From the NCBI GenBank assembly GCA_036389795.1, contig DASVWD010000118.1:1-44266 (forward strand): a stretch of 44,266 nt of DNA, given 5' to 3'. The notes beneath the pieces are model-generated. The model did not search any database. It was not told where the DNA came from and worked only from the letters and a program-made list of their open reading frames with translations. This stretch comes from Longimicrobium sp. Its GTDB lineage: Bacteria > Gemmatimonadota > Gemmatimonadetes > Longimicrobiales > Longimicrobiaceae. Positions 15,762 to 24,617 of this stretch are shown in pieces (the first letter of the stretch is position 1; each line of letters starts with the position of its first letter). The position numbers were made by a program, and so were the translations under genes.

Positions 15762-18329
15762 TCAGGGGAAGGCATGGGGGAACCCCGCGACCAGCAGGAG
15801 GACGAGCACCGCCGCCGCGGCGGTGAACCGCCACCAGAGCAGGCAGACGTGCAGCGTGAGGCTCCGCCAGGAGTCCATCATCCCCAGCACCAGGCGCGCG
15901 CTGCACCAGAGCGCCATCGCGGCGCCGACCGCGACGTGCAGCCCCGTGTAGCCCAGGATCGTCCACACCGCCGCCCCGTAGGCGTGGCGGGTGGGATCGG
16001 CGAGCTCCGGCAGCCACTCCCGGCCCACGGCCAGCCCTCCCGCCGCGACCAGCGCCGAGACCGCCAGCGAGGCCATCGCGAGCGTACGCCGGTCGCGCCG
16101 GTTGAGGCGCGCCGCGGCCTCGAACGCCGCCCACCCCGCCACGACGAGCACGGCGCAGAGCGCGGGCTCCGCGAAGGCGGGGAGCTGCGACCTGTCGGGC
16201 GGCCAGTGCGGCGGCTGCGTGGTCCAGAGGAAGAGGTACGCGAAGACGAAGGAGGCGGCCACCGCCGCGTCGGAGACCAGGAGCACCGCCATCGCCCACC
16301 AGCCGACGCTCCGGCTGCCGCTGGCGTACAGCGGCAGCGCCACGCCCCGGCCCGCGTCCGCCGGCTCCCGCGGCAGCGCCCGGTCCAGCGACCACATCCA
16401 GTACAGGTACGCGGCCGCGGCGACGATGCTCGCGACGATGCCGACGCTCACCAGCTTGACGGTCATCGCCCCGAAGACGACGGCCGTGGCCACGGCGGCC
16501 ACGAAGGCCGTCCAGCCGGGGCCCGGGATGCGGAGGATCTGCTCCGGCTCGGCCGTCACCGGCGAGGTGACCAGCGCCTCGCGCTCCACGGTGGGCGCGT
16601 CGGGGAGGTAGCCGCGGCCGGACTCCTCGTCGTCCTGGAGCCTCGGCTGCTCCCAGAGCGGGTAGCGGGTGGTGACGGGGACCAGGCTGCGGAAGCCGTG
16701 CGGCGTCGTGGTCGCCACCCACTCCAGCGACGGCGCGCCCCAGGGGTTGCCGCCGGCCGGGCGGCCCCGGCGGAGGTGGCGCACGAAGTCGAGCGCGACC
16801 AGCAGCACGCCCGCCGCGAAGACGAAGGAGAAGACCGTGGCGGCCAGGTTCAGCGCGTCCCAGCCCATGCCGCCCGGATACGTGTACACGCGCCGCGGCA
16901 TCCCGCGCAGCCCCGTGAGGTGCATGGGGAGGAACGCCGCGTTGAAGCCCACGAACATGAGCCAGAACGCCCAGCGCCCCACGCGCTCGGAGAGGAGCCG
17001 CCCCGTCACGGCCGGCGTCCAGTAGTAGATCGCCGCGAAGAGCGGGAAGACCATCCCCCCGATCAGCACGTAGTGGAAGTGCGCGACCACGAAGTAGGTG
17101 TCGTGCACCTGCCAGTCGTACGGGACGGCGGCCACCATCACGCCGGTCACCCCGCCGATGGTGAAGATGCAGAGGAAGCCCAGGATGAAGAGCATGGGCG
17201 CGCGCAGCACCGGCCGCCCCTCCCAGAGCGTGGCGATCCACGCGAAGACCTGGATCCCCATGGGGATGGCGATGGCCGAGCTGGCCGCCGCGAAGAAGGA
17301 GAGCGACAGCACCGGGAGGCCGGTCGTGAACATGTGGTGGACCCACAGCCCGAAGCTCAGGAACCCCACCGAGAGCGCCGACAGGGTGAGCCAGGTGTAG
17401 CCGACCAGCCGCGCGCGCGCGAAGGTGGGGAGCATCATCGACACCATCCCCGCCGCGGGGAGGAAGATGATGTAGACCTCCGGGTGCCCGAACAGCCAGA
17501 AGAGGTGCTGCCAGAGGAGCGGGTCGCCGCCCCGGGCGGGGTCGTAGAACGGCATCCCGAAGGCGCGCTCCAGCTCCAGCAGGATGTCGGCCGCGATCAC
17601 CGTCGGCATCCCGATCATGATCATCGCGGCCGTGACCAGCATGTACCAGGCGAAGATCGGCATCCGGGAGAGCGTCATCCCCGGCGCCCGCGTCTTCAGG
17701 ATCCCCACCACCAGCTCGACCGCCGCCGCCACGGCGGAGATCTCCACGAAGCCGAGCCCCAGCACCCACACGTCGGTGTTGAGCCCGGGCGAGTGCTCGG
17801 GGCCGGTGAGCGGCGGGTACATGAACCAGCCGCCGTCCGGCGCCACCCCGAAGAACAGGGAGGAGAAGACCATCACGCCGCCCAGGGCGTAGCACCAGTA
17901 GCCCAGCGACGACATCCGCGGGAACGGCATGTCGCGCGCTCCCAGCATCCCCGGCAGGAGGAGGACGGCCACCGCCTCCACCACCGGCACCGCGAAGAGG
18001 AACATCATCACGGTGCCGTGCATGGTGAAGAACTGGTTGTAGGCGTCCGCGTCCAGGAAGGTGCTGCCGGGACGGGCGAGCTGGATGCGCATCAGCAGCG
18101 CGAGCACCCCCGCGGCCAGGAAGAAGACGAGGCCCGTGGCGATGTAGAGGAGGCCGACGTGCGTGTTGTTGACCTCGGTGAAGAAGCCGAAGCGGCGCGG
18201 GAACGCCCACGCGGCGCGGAGCCGCTCCAGCCCGTCCGGCCCGCTCGACTGCGGGTGGAGCGCGGGGACGGCAGCCGTCGAACTCGCGGCCGCCGGGCTC
18301 GCCGCGCTCCCCTCGGGGGGCGGCGTCAT
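15762..18329 (-). CDS. ctaD: Cytochrome c oxidase subunit I fused to subunit III
   Basis: An 855-residue fusion. Residues about 40-640 are haem-copper oxidase subunit I: His104 (haem a, FTMHGTVM), the CuB/D-channel element His282-Pro-Glu284-Val-Tyr286, His331-His332 (CuB) and His417/His419 in VVAHFHYVLIGG. Residues about 675-855 are subunit III (CtaE), with GWWAMAVLLVSD in place of the usual ...SE, so the conserved Glu appears as Asp. All catalytic ligands are present, so it should reduce oxygen and pump protons. It overlaps ctaC by ATGA. Fusions of subunits I and III are known in Thermus-type caa3 oxidases. Operon context with a PQQ dehydrogenase suggests use of electrons from that enzyme. 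Confidence 0.95.
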   Translation of the reverse strand: MTPPPEGSAASPAAASSTAAVPALHPQSSGPDGLERLRAAWAFPRRFGFFTEVNNTHVGLLYIATGLVFFLAAGVLALLMRIQLARPGSTFLDADAYNQFFTMHGTVMMFLFAVPVVEAVAVLLLPGMLGARDMPFPRMSSLGYWCYALGGVMVFSSLFFGVAPDGGWFMYPPLTGPEHSPGLNTDVWVLGLGFVEISAVAAAVELVVGILKTRAPGMTLSRMPIFAWYMLVTAAMIMIGMPTVIAADILLELERAFGMPFYDPARGGDPLLWQHLFWLFGHPEVYIIFLPAAGMVSMMLPTFARARLVGYTWLTLSALSVGFLSFGLWVHHMFTTGLPVLSLSFFAAASSAIAIPMGIQVFAWIATLWEGRPVLRAPMLFILGFLCIFTIGGVTGVMVAAVPYDWQVHDTYFVVAHFHYVLIGGMVFPLFAAIYYWTPAVTGRLLSERVGRWAFWLMFVGFNAAFLPMHLTGLRGMPRRVYTYPGGMGWDALNLAATVFSFVFAAGVLLVALDFVRHLRRGRPAGGNPWGAPSLEWVATTTPHGFRSLVPVTTRYPLWEQPRLQDDEESGRGYLPDAPTVEREALVTSPVTAEPEQILRIPGPGWTAFVAAVATAVVFGAMTVKLVSVGIVASIVAAAAYLYWMWSLDRALPREPADAGRGVALPLYASGSRSVGWWAMAVLLVSDAAVAASFVFAYLFLWTTQPPHWPPDRSQLPAFAEPALCAVLVVAGWAAFEAAARLNRRDRRTLAMASLAVSALVAAGGLAVGREWLPELADPTRHAYGAAVWTILGYTGLHVAVGAAMALWCSARLVLGMMDSWRSLTLHVCLLWWRFTAAAAVLVLLLVAGFPHAFP

Positions 18330-19306
18330 TTCAGCGACTCCAGGTACGCGGCGAGGGCGCGCAGCTCACCGCCCCGGAGCCGGTCGTAGGACTGCATCTG
18401 GTTGCCAGGCTTCAGGTGCTGCGCGCTCGCGATCCAGGCGGCGAGGTTGCCCACCCCGCCGGGAAGCGTCCCCGCCCCGATGCTGCGCCGCGCGCCCACC
18501 TGGGTGAGGTCCGGCGCGGTGCGGCCGTCGGCCACGCCGCGCACCGCGTGGCACCCGCCGCACCCCAGCTCCACGAAGAGGCGGCGCCCGGCGCGCAGCT
18601 CGGCCGTGGGCGGCTCGCGCGCCGGCTGGCCCAGCCGGGCGAGCCACGCGTCGAACTCCGCGCGCGGCAGCACGACCACGTCGAAGGCCATCAGCGCGTG
18701 CTGCCGGCCGCAGTACTCGGCGCACTGGCCGCGGTAGACGCCGGGCCGGTCCGCCTGGAGCACCAGGCGCGTGATCCGGCCGGGGATCATGTCCACCTTT
18801 CCCGCCAGGTTCGGCACCCAGAAGCTGTGGATGACGTCGTCGGCGTGCAGCAGCAGCTCCACTGGCTCACCGGCCGGCAGCCGGAGCTCGTTGGCGGAAG
18901 GGAAGGCGGCCGGGGCCCCGCCCCGCCGGTACGACATCTCCCACCAGTACTGGTGTCCCGTGACCTGCACGGTGAGCCGGTCGGGCCGGGTCGGCGCGCG
19001 CATCCCGTGGCCCACGCTGAAGACGTAGGGGAGGAGCGCCGTCAGGGTGAGGAGCGGGAGCGCGACGCCGCCGCCCCAGAGGAAGAGCCTGCGGTTCACC
19101 GGCCCCTCGCGCGGGCGCAGGAAGGGAAGGAGCGCGAGCACGCTCACCAGCAGGACCACCACCGCCGCGATCCCGTACATCACGATCCCCAGCCGGTGGA
19201 TGGACGCGGCCGAGGGCCCCGCCGGGTCGTGGACGGACTGCGGCCCGGCGCAGCCGGCCAGGAGCGCGAGGAGGAAGGGGGCGAGGCGCCGCGGGTCAGC
19301 GTTCAT
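18326..19306 (-). CDS. ctaC: Cytochrome c oxidase subunit II with fused cytochrome c (caa3 type)
   Basis: A 326-residue lipoprotein. The signal ends in LLAGC with Cys19 as lipid site; two membrane helices follow (about 38-62 and 73-98). The CuA centre is complete: His160, Cys195, Glu197, Cys199, His203 and Met206 within VYRGQCAEYCGRQHALM. A cytochrome c domain is attached at the C-terminus with CGGCH at 249-253. It accepts electrons from upstream cytochromes and passes them to subunit I in the next gene. It overlaps the cytochrome c gene by 11 bp and ctaD by 4 bp. Confidence 0.95.
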   Translation of the reverse strand: MNADPRRLAPFLLALLAGCAGPQSVHDPAGPSAASIHRLGIVMYGIAAVVVLLVSVLALLPFLRPREGPVNRRLFLWGGGVALPLLTLTALLPYVFSVGHGMRAPTRPDRLTVQVTGHQYWWEMSYRRGGAPAAFPSANELRLPAGEPVELLLHADDVIHSFWVPNLAGKVDMIPGRITRLVLQADRPGVYRGQCAEYCGRQHALMAFDVVVLPRAEFDAWLARLGQPAREPPTAELRAGRRLFVELGCGGCHAVRGVADGRTAPDLTQVGARRSIGAGTLPGGVGNLAAWIASAQHLKPGNQMQSYDRLRGGELRALAAYLESLK

Positions 19307-19712
19307 CCGGCGGCTCCAGCGTGTAGAGGTAGGCCGCCACGTCCCGGGCCTCCGCCAGGCTCATCCGCACGTCGGGCATCCCGGTGCCGGGGACGAAGGC
19401 GGGCGGGTCCTGGAGGAAGGCCACGAGGTTCCCCGGCGTGTTGGGGAGCTCCCCGGCGATGAAGCCCCGCCGCGCCATCCCGGCCAGCGGGGGGCCGGCC
19501 ACCCCGATGGCACCGCGCACTCCCGGGATCGAGTGGCACCCCCCGCAGCCGTGGGCGCCGCCGGCGAGCAGGGCCTGTCCCCGCGCCGGGTCGCCGCCCG
19601 CCACCCGCTTCCCCTCCGCGGCGTTCTCCGACCGGTCGCAGCCGCCCGTCACGGCGCACGCCAGGAAAACGGCGCCCGCGAGCACGGGGAGCCGCGTGCG
19701 CACGTGCGTCAC
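19296..19712 (-). CDS. Cytochrome c lipoprotein
   Basis: A 138-residue periplasmic monohaem cytochrome c. The lipobox is VTGGC with Cys25, and the haem motif CGGCH lies at 56-60, with methionine ligand candidates in GTGMPDVRM. The start is GTG at 19712, overlapping the stop of the PQQ dehydrogenase gene as GTGA; the frame is open upstream but that part lies inside the dehydrogenase gene. It probably carries electrons between the haem domain of the dehydrogenase and the cytochrome domain of CtaC, as the gene order suggests. Confidence 0.88.
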   Translation of the reverse strand: MTHVRTRLPVLAGAVFLACAVTGGCDRSENAAEGKRVAGGDPARGQALLAGGAHGCGGCHSIPGVRGAIGVAGPPLAGMARRGFIAGELPNTPGNLVAFLQDPPAFVPGTGMPDVRMSLAEARDVAAYLYTLEPPDER

Positions 19713-21610
19713 GGCGTGCCGCCCTGCAGCGTGCGCACGTACGCCGCGATCGCCCGGACGTCTTCGTCGCTCAATGGGGACGGGTGCAGGTCCGGCATGG
19801 GCGGGTTCGGGTTGCGGATGAACGCCGCGATGGCCGTCGTGTCCCGCCGCGTGCCGGGCACCAGCGCCGGGCCGCCGCCGCCGCCCTCGCCGTGCGACCC
19901 GTGGCATCCCGCACAGTTCTGCTCGTACAGGTCCACGCCCGCGACGCTCCCCGCCGGGATCACGCCCCGGGCGCCCACCCGCGGCAGCGAGATCGAGAGC
20001 GGGCCGTACGGCGGCGCCTCCAGCGCCATCACCACCACCTTGGGGCTCCCGGAGACGCCGAACGTGGACCGCGAGACGTTGCCGGAGGTAGTGGCCACGT
20101 ACTGCGTGCCGTTCACGCTGTAGGTGACGACGCCTCCCGCGATCGCCCCGCCGGTCTGCGTGGTGAAGAGGATCTTCCCCGTCGCCTTGTCGAACGCGTA
20201 GAAGTTGCCGTCCAGGTCACCCGTGAACAGGAGGCCGCCCGCCGTCGGCGTCACGCCGGCCACGACGGGCTTCGGCGTGCGGTACCGCCAGCGCACCCGT
20301 CCGGTGGCGCCGTCCACCGCGGTCACCCACCCCGTCGAGGCTTCCGCGGAATCGCCCTCCAACCCGGTGCCCATGTACAGCTGCCCGGGCTTGTACGCGA
20401 GCTGCTCGCCCTGGCCCAGCGTGAAGGTGGCGCACCAGTCCACGGTCCCCACGAAGATGGTCCCGCTGGCGGCGTCGTACGCGGGTCCGTTCCACTCCAC
20501 GCCGCCCAGCGCGCCGGGACAGGCGCGGATCCCTTCGGGCGTGGGCTTCTTGTCGGCGTTCAGGAGGGTGGTGATCGGCGTGGTGAACTCCGCCCGGTGC
20601 GTCGAGCGGTCCACGCCGAACAGGTTGCCGTCCTTGCCGGCGATCGCGACGCGCGGCCGGCCGCCACGAGGCGTGTAGAGCATGGGGGCGGCGCTCATGT
20701 CCCAGTCGAACCCGTCGTGCGGGACGGCCTGGAACCACCACTTGAGCGCGCCCGTCGCCGCGTCGAGCACCACCACCGAGTTGGTGAACAGGTTGTCCCC
20801 GGGGCGCGCGTCGGGCGCGAAGTCCGGGGCGGGGTTCCCCACCGGCACGAAGAGCTCGTTCGCGAGCGTGTCCAGCGTGTACGTGGTCCACATCGCCCCG
20901 CCGCCGCGCTCGGCGGTCGCGGGGATGTGCCAGGTCTCGGCGCCGCGCTCCGAGCCCATGGGGATGGTCCAGAACCGCCACTTCTCCCTCCCCGTGGCCG
21001 CGTCGAAGCCCATCACCCGGCCGCGGATCCCCCAGTCTCCCCCCGCCAGACCGATGAAGACCGTTCCGTTCCACGCGATCGGCGCGCTGCTCAGGAACTC
21101 GGCCACCGCGGGGTCGCCCACCTTCACGTCCCACACTTTCTCGCCGGTCGCGGCGTTGAACGCGGCGAGGCGCGTCCCGGGCATCCCGCGGTAGAGCCGG
21201 CCGCCCAGGTACGCCGCGCCGCGGTTGACCGCGATGGGGTCCTGCACCCCGGACGCGTCGACGTGGCGCCAGAAGACGGCGCACGTCGTCGCGTTCATGG
21301 CGACCGTGGTGTGGGAGGTGGTGAGGAACATGGTGTCGCCGACGACGACGGGCCCGGTCTGGAACGGCCCCTCCTCGCCCATGCGCAGCTCGCAGACGGT
21401 CTTGAGCTGCGCGACGTTGCGGGTGTTGATCTGGTCGAGCGGGGAAAAGCGCTGGCCGTCGTGGCTGTTGTTGTAGCCGAGCCAGCCGACGCTGTCCGAA
21501 GGTGATCGCGGGGAGTCGCCGCAGCCGGTGAGCGCGAGTCCCGCCACGAGGAGGGCGCGGGCTGCGAGACGCCCGCCGGTCGGGAACGGGCGCGGGGGAA
21601 GCTCGTTCAT
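19709..21610 (-). CDS. PQQ-dependent lipoprotein dehydrogenase with C-terminal cytochrome c
   Basis: A 633-residue quinohaemoprotein. The signal peptide ends in ALTGC (lipid Cys30). Residues about 40-545 form an eight-bladed PQQ propeller, recognisable by repeated AATGxxxW/F blades such as FDAATGREKWRF, LDAATGALKWWF and VDGATGRVRWRY, and by WNGPAYDAASGTIFVG. The C-terminus has a cytochrome c domain with CAGCH at 566-570. Such enzymes oxidise alcohols, sugars or aldehydes in the periplasm and hand electrons to their own haem. It is the first gene of an overlapping operon with a cytochrome c and a caa3 oxidase. GGGTGA lies before the ATG. Substrate cannot be told from sequence. Confidence 0.93.
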   Translation of the reverse strand: MNELPPRPFPTGGRLAARALLVAGLALTGCGDSPRSPSDSVGWLGYNNSHDGQRFSPLDQINTRNVAQLKTVCELRMGEEGPFQTGPVVVGDTMFLTTSHTTVAMNATTCAVFWRHVDASGVQDPIAVNRGAAYLGGRLYRGMPGTRLAAFNAATGEKVWDVKVGDPAVAEFLSSAPIAWNGTVFIGLAGGDWGIRGRVMGFDAATGREKWRFWTIPMGSERGAETWHIPATAERGGGAMWTTYTLDTLANELFVPVGNPAPDFAPDARPGDNLFTNSVVVLDAATGALKWWFQAVPHDGFDWDMSAAPMLYTPRGGRPRVAIAGKDGNLFGVDRSTHRAEFTTPITTLLNADKKPTPEGIRACPGALGGVEWNGPAYDAASGTIFVGTVDWCATFTLGQGEQLAYKPGQLYMGTGLEGDSAEASTGWVTAVDGATGRVRWRYRTPKPVVAGVTPTAGGLLFTGDLDGNFYAFDKATGKILFTTQTGGAIAGGVVTYSVNGTQYVATTSGNVSRSTFGVSGSPKVVVMALEAPPYGPLSISLPRVGARGVIPAGSVAGVDLYEQNCAGCHGSHGEGGGGGPALVPGTRRDTTAIAAFIRNPNPPMPDLHPSPLSDEDVRAIAAYVRTLQGGTP

Positions 21611-22027
21611 GGACGTTCACCCGCGTGAGGTGAGAACGGCCCCGTCGCTCCGGTGCGCCACCGGAAGCGTGCAGTGCGTGCACGCATTTCCAGGGCCGTG
21701 GCGCCCCCAACATGCACAGGCGCGGCGAGCGGTGAAACCGCGCACGCGGCAGGGAAAATCCGCGAGTCGCGACGCCGGAGGGGATCGCCCGCGGTGAGAT
21801 GCCGCGGGGTGTATCGCACAGCCTCCCGGCCGCAGGGGAGGGGCGCGGTTTTCCGCCGAAGCGACCTCGTGGCGGGCTCCGCGCCGGGTGCAGTTCCCTG
21901 GTGTGCGGGTGGCATCTGCGATGCGTCACCTCCGCGCGCCCCCGCCGACGTACGCGACGCCGGCAGGGGGGCGGAGCGACCTCACGCTTTCCGCGCGTGC
22001 ATCACCCTTCTCGACAGCGAGCCGTCC
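21611..22027. other. Divergent promoter region, no gene supported
   Basis: The 417 bp between the respiratory operon and the plus-strand reductase-like gene must contain both promoters, but no convincing -35/-10 pair was found. Open frames cross it on both strands without start signals. Confidence 0.4.
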
Positions 22028-23062
22028 GTGAACGTGACCATCGTCGGGCCCGGGAACATGGGCCGGGGCATCGCGACCCGCCTGCTGGCGGGCGGCCACT
22101 CCGTCGTCCTCGTCGGGCGGGACCGCGAGCAGGCCGAGGCGCTCGCCCGGGAGCTCGGATCGCACGCGACGGAGGGGAGCGGCGTCCGCGCGGCGGAGGG
22201 ACCCGGGGAAGCGATCCCCGCGAGCGACGTCGTCGTGCTGGCCCTGCCGTACCAGGCGACGCTGGCGTTCGTGCGGGAGTCGGGCGGGCTTCTCGCCGGC
22301 AATGTCGTGGTGGACATCTCCAACCCGCTGAACGAGCGCTTCGACGGCCTGGTCACCGAGGGCGGTCCCTCGGCGGCGGAGACGATCCGGGGGATGCTGC
22401 CCGGCGCGCGGGTGGTGAAGGCGTTCAACACCACGTTCGCGGGGACGCTGGTGACGGGGACCGTCGCCGGCCGCCCGCTCGACGTGTTCATCGCGGGGGA
22501 CGACGAGGAGGCCAACGAGCGAGTCGCCGGGCTGGTGCGCGCGGGCGGGATGCGCGCGATCCCGCTCGGGCCGCTGGAGCGCTCCCGCCAGCTCGAGGCG
22601 CTCGGGTTCCTGGGCATCGCCTCGCAGGAGCGGCTCGGCACCAGCTTCATGTCCGGCTGGAAGCTCCTCCTCCCCGGCACCCCCGCGGACGAGCCGCACC
22701 ACGGGTTCCCGAAGAACGCCGTCGTCGGCGTGTTCGACAACCCCGCCGCGGCGGCGGGGATCGCGAGCGCGTGCGCGGCGGCCGGGGTGGAGGACGCGGT
22801 CGAGGTTCTCTACGGAAGCCAGGGGAAGACCCACATCGCCCGGTCCATGGAGGGCGGCAGAGGGGTGCTGGAGATGCTGATGGGCTACGAGCACGAGCAC
22901 GCGGAGCGGCACCTGCGGGAGCTGGACGCGGGGCACGCCGTGGTGGTCGTCCAGACGGACGACGAGGCCATGGCGCAACGCGTCGGCGAGGTGATGGCCC
23001 GGCACGGCGGCCGCTTCGTCAACCGCTACACCCGGTGGGCGGCCGTCAGCGTGGTGCCGTAG
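22028..23062 (+). CDS. NADP-binding F420-reductase-like protein with stress-protein tail
   Basis: A 344-residue protein. Residues 1-230 follow the F420H2:NADP oxidoreductase-like Rossmann domain: VTIVGPGNMGRGIATRLLAG, then ISNPLNERF and the strand VVKAFNTTFA. Residues about 235-344 start with AVVGVFDNPAAAAGIASACA and resemble the YflT-type general stress domain. The pairing of a redox Rossmann domain with a stress-protein module in one chain is unusual. The GTG at 22028 is chosen because it gives the family N-terminus; no ATG is available in frame, and the ribosome-binding site is weak. No F420 genes are nearby, so NADP use alone is more likely. Confidence 0.8.
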   Translation: MNVTIVGPGNMGRGIATRLLAGGHSVVLVGRDREQAEALARELGSHATEGSGVRAAEGPGEAIPASDVVVLALPYQATLAFVRESGGLLAGNVVVDISNPLNERFDGLVTEGGPSAAETIRGMLPGARVVKAFNTTFAGTLVTGTVAGRPLDVFIAGDDEEANERVAGLVRAGGMRAIPLGPLERSRQLEALGFLGIASQERLGTSFMSGWKLLLPGTPADEPHHGFPKNAVVGVFDNPAAAAGIASACAAAGVEDAVEVLYGSQGKTHIARSMEGGRGVLEMLMGYEHEHAERHLRELDAGHAVVVVQTDDEAMAQRVGEVMARHGGRFVNRYTRWAAVSVVP

Positions 23063-23434
23063 TCCCGTGGAATCCGGAGGCGGAGCGGCGGGTCCCCACG
23101 AACGTCCTGTTCGGCAACCTGGTCGGTGAGCTGGATGCTTCCGGGAGGGATTCGAGCGTCCCATCCCGCGACATGAACCTGCGTACCGTCAAGGGGCCAG
23201 CCTCCGCTACGCGGCGAGGAACGCTTCGACCCGATCTGTGGCGGTGACGCACCCCACTGCGCGGAACCCGCTTCCGGGCCGGCCAGCGGCTCGTGGCCGC
23301 CCTCGCCGATCGGACAGGATCCGGAAGCAAGCCGGGGAAAATGGTAGGAAGCCGGCCCGCCGCCATCCGGACGCGACGAAGCCCGCGGCTCCCTCCCGAG
23401 CCGCGGGCCTCTCGTCTCGTCCGAACCGGCCGGG
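23063..23434. other. Intergenic region between converging genes
   Basis: No gene is supported. It contains the perfect 11-bp hairpin at 23381-23408 listed separately; otherwise no structure was recognised. Confidence 0.4.
23381..23408 (-). terminator. Strong hairpin terminator candidate
   Basis: GCCCGCGGCTC and GAGCCGCGGGC form a perfect 11-bp stem with a 6-nt loop, 27 nt behind the stop of the minus-strand gene at 23435. There is no T-tract, only TTCGTCGCG after it, so termination may be weak or factor-assisted. Confidence 0.5.
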
Positions 23435-24004
23435 TCAGCGGTTGGGCGCGGCGCCGCGGGTGCCGGGGCCGCGGAACTTGCCCTCCGCGAAGCCGCCGGT
23501 GTTGTAGCCGGCGTGGCCCCGCTCGTCGGTGGGGCGGCCGCGGGAGTCGTGGCGGCGCATCGGCGGCGCGTCGGGGCCCTCGGCGAAGCCCCACGAGCGC
23601 TCCGGCCCGCCGCGGCCCAGCGCCGGGCTGTGGGCGTTGTACTGCCGCAGGTAGGCGCTGTCGTAGCGAACCCCGCCCGAGCGCTCCCAGCGCGGCTCGT
23701 AGTCCACCTCGTAGCGCACCCGCTGCGCCGAGCGCATCCCGCCGCCGCCCTCGTACGCCTCGTGGTAGATCCCGTGGCGGTCGTAGCGGCCGTCGGGCCA
23801 GTCGTAGCGCCCGTCGAATCCGCCGTGGCCGCCCAGCTCGTACTGGTGGTGCAGCCGGTGGTCGCCGTAGGGCGCCTGGTGCGGGCCCGCGTCCATCCGG
23901 TACCCGTGGTAGGTGCCGTCGCGCCAGTTGGGGTCGGAGCGGTCGTCCCACCCCCACCCCGGGCCCATGCGCAGCCCCCGGTAGTCCAGTCCGTAGCGTG
24001 GCAT
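23435..24004 (-). CDS. Gly/Tyr/Arg/Asp-rich protein of unknown function
   Basis: A 190-residue protein with no recognised domain, no signal peptide and no membrane helix. It is very rich in Gly, Tyr, Arg, His and Asp with few aliphatic residues; short aromatic clusters such as MGPGWGWDDRSD, WPDGRYDRHGIYHEAY and GRGGPERSWGF recur. Such composition suggests an extended or disordered chain, possibly able to phase-separate or bind nucleic acid or metal, but this is inference. GGAGGAAAGC directly precedes the ATG, strong evidence for the start, yet that same sequence pairs perfectly with an upstream stretch. It is divergent from a DUF4383 membrane-protein gene. Confidence 0.75.
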   Translation of the reverse strand: MPRYGLDYRGLRMGPGWGWDDRSDPNWRDGTYHGYRMDAGPHQAPYGDHRLHHQYELGGHGGFDGRYDWPDGRYDRHGIYHEAYEGGGGMRSAQRVRYEVDYEPRWERSGGVRYDSAYLRQYNAHSPALGRGGPERSWGFAEGPDAPPMRRHDSRGRPTDERGHAGYNTGGFAEGKFRGPGTRGAAPNR

Positions 24005-24044
24005 GCTTTCCTCCTCCGTTTGAGCTTCCGCCGCGGAGGAAAGC
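24005..24044 (-). promoter_or_regulatory. Hairpin that hides the ribosome-binding site
   Basis: On the minus strand GCTTTCCTCC (24044-24035) pairs perfectly over 10 bp with GGAGGAAAGC (24014-24005), which is the Shine-Dalgarno of the Gly/Tyr-rich gene and touches its ATG. The loop is 20 nt. The arrangement resembles translational switches such as RNA thermometers; ligand or temperature response is untested. Confidence 0.55.
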
Positions 24045-24183
24045 AAGATTCCGGCCCGCGCATACGAAGAAAATCCTTGCCTGTCCGCGCCGTCCACCGC
24101 ACAGTTGTGCCGCGGTCACGGCAGGACGGCCCGGCAGGCCCCGCGTCGGGCCCCGGTCTTCACCCCAGCAGGGAGGAAAAGCC

Positions 24184-24585
24184 ATGAATCGTTCCACGGT
24201 CCAGACGGTCGCGCTCGTCTTCGGCGTGGTGTTCATCCTGGTCGCCATCCTCGGCTTCCTCACCGACGGCGGCACGAGCATGGGGGTGGAGGATCCCGGG
24301 CTGGTCCTCGGCCTCTTCCCCGTGAACGTGCTGCACAACATCGTGCACCTGCTCTTCGGGGTCTGGGGGATCGCGGCGTCGCGCCGGTGGGACGCGGCGG
24401 TGCAGTACTGCCGGATCGGGGGGATCATCTACATCGTGCTGACCGTCCTGGGCCTGATCGCCCCCACCACGTTCGGGCTGATCCCCATCGGCGGCAACGA
24501 CATCTGGCTGCACGCGCTGCTGGGGATCGCGCTGGCCGCGGTGGGCTTCACCGCCCGCCGCCCGGCGGGGGCCCCCACCTCCTGA
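24184..24585 (+). CDS. DUF4383 membrane protein
   Basis: A 133-residue inner-membrane protein with four hydrophobic segments (about 6-27, 44-66, 77-97 and 104-124). The motif VNVLHNIVHLLFGVWGIAAS is characteristic of DUF4383, a family of small membrane proteins of unknown role. GGGAGGAAAAGCC gives a strong ribosome-binding site for the ATG at 24184. It stands alone, divergent from the Gly/Tyr-rich protein gene. A GC-rich hairpin follows. Confidence 0.9.
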   Translation: MNRSTVQTVALVFGVVFILVAILGFLTDGGTSMGVEDPGLVLGLFPVNVLHNIVHLLFGVWGIAASRRWDAAVQYCRIGGIIYIVLTVLGLIAPTTFGLIPIGGNDIWLHALLGIALAAVGFTARRPAGAPTS

Positions 24586-24617
24586 GCCGCCGGAGCGCCG
24601 CGCAGGCGGGGAAGACC

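Noticed and set aside
15705-18389. 894-codon plus-strand reading frame
   Set aside because: Exact antisense of the ctaD-ctaE fusion; His/Arg/Glu-rich translation without motifs.
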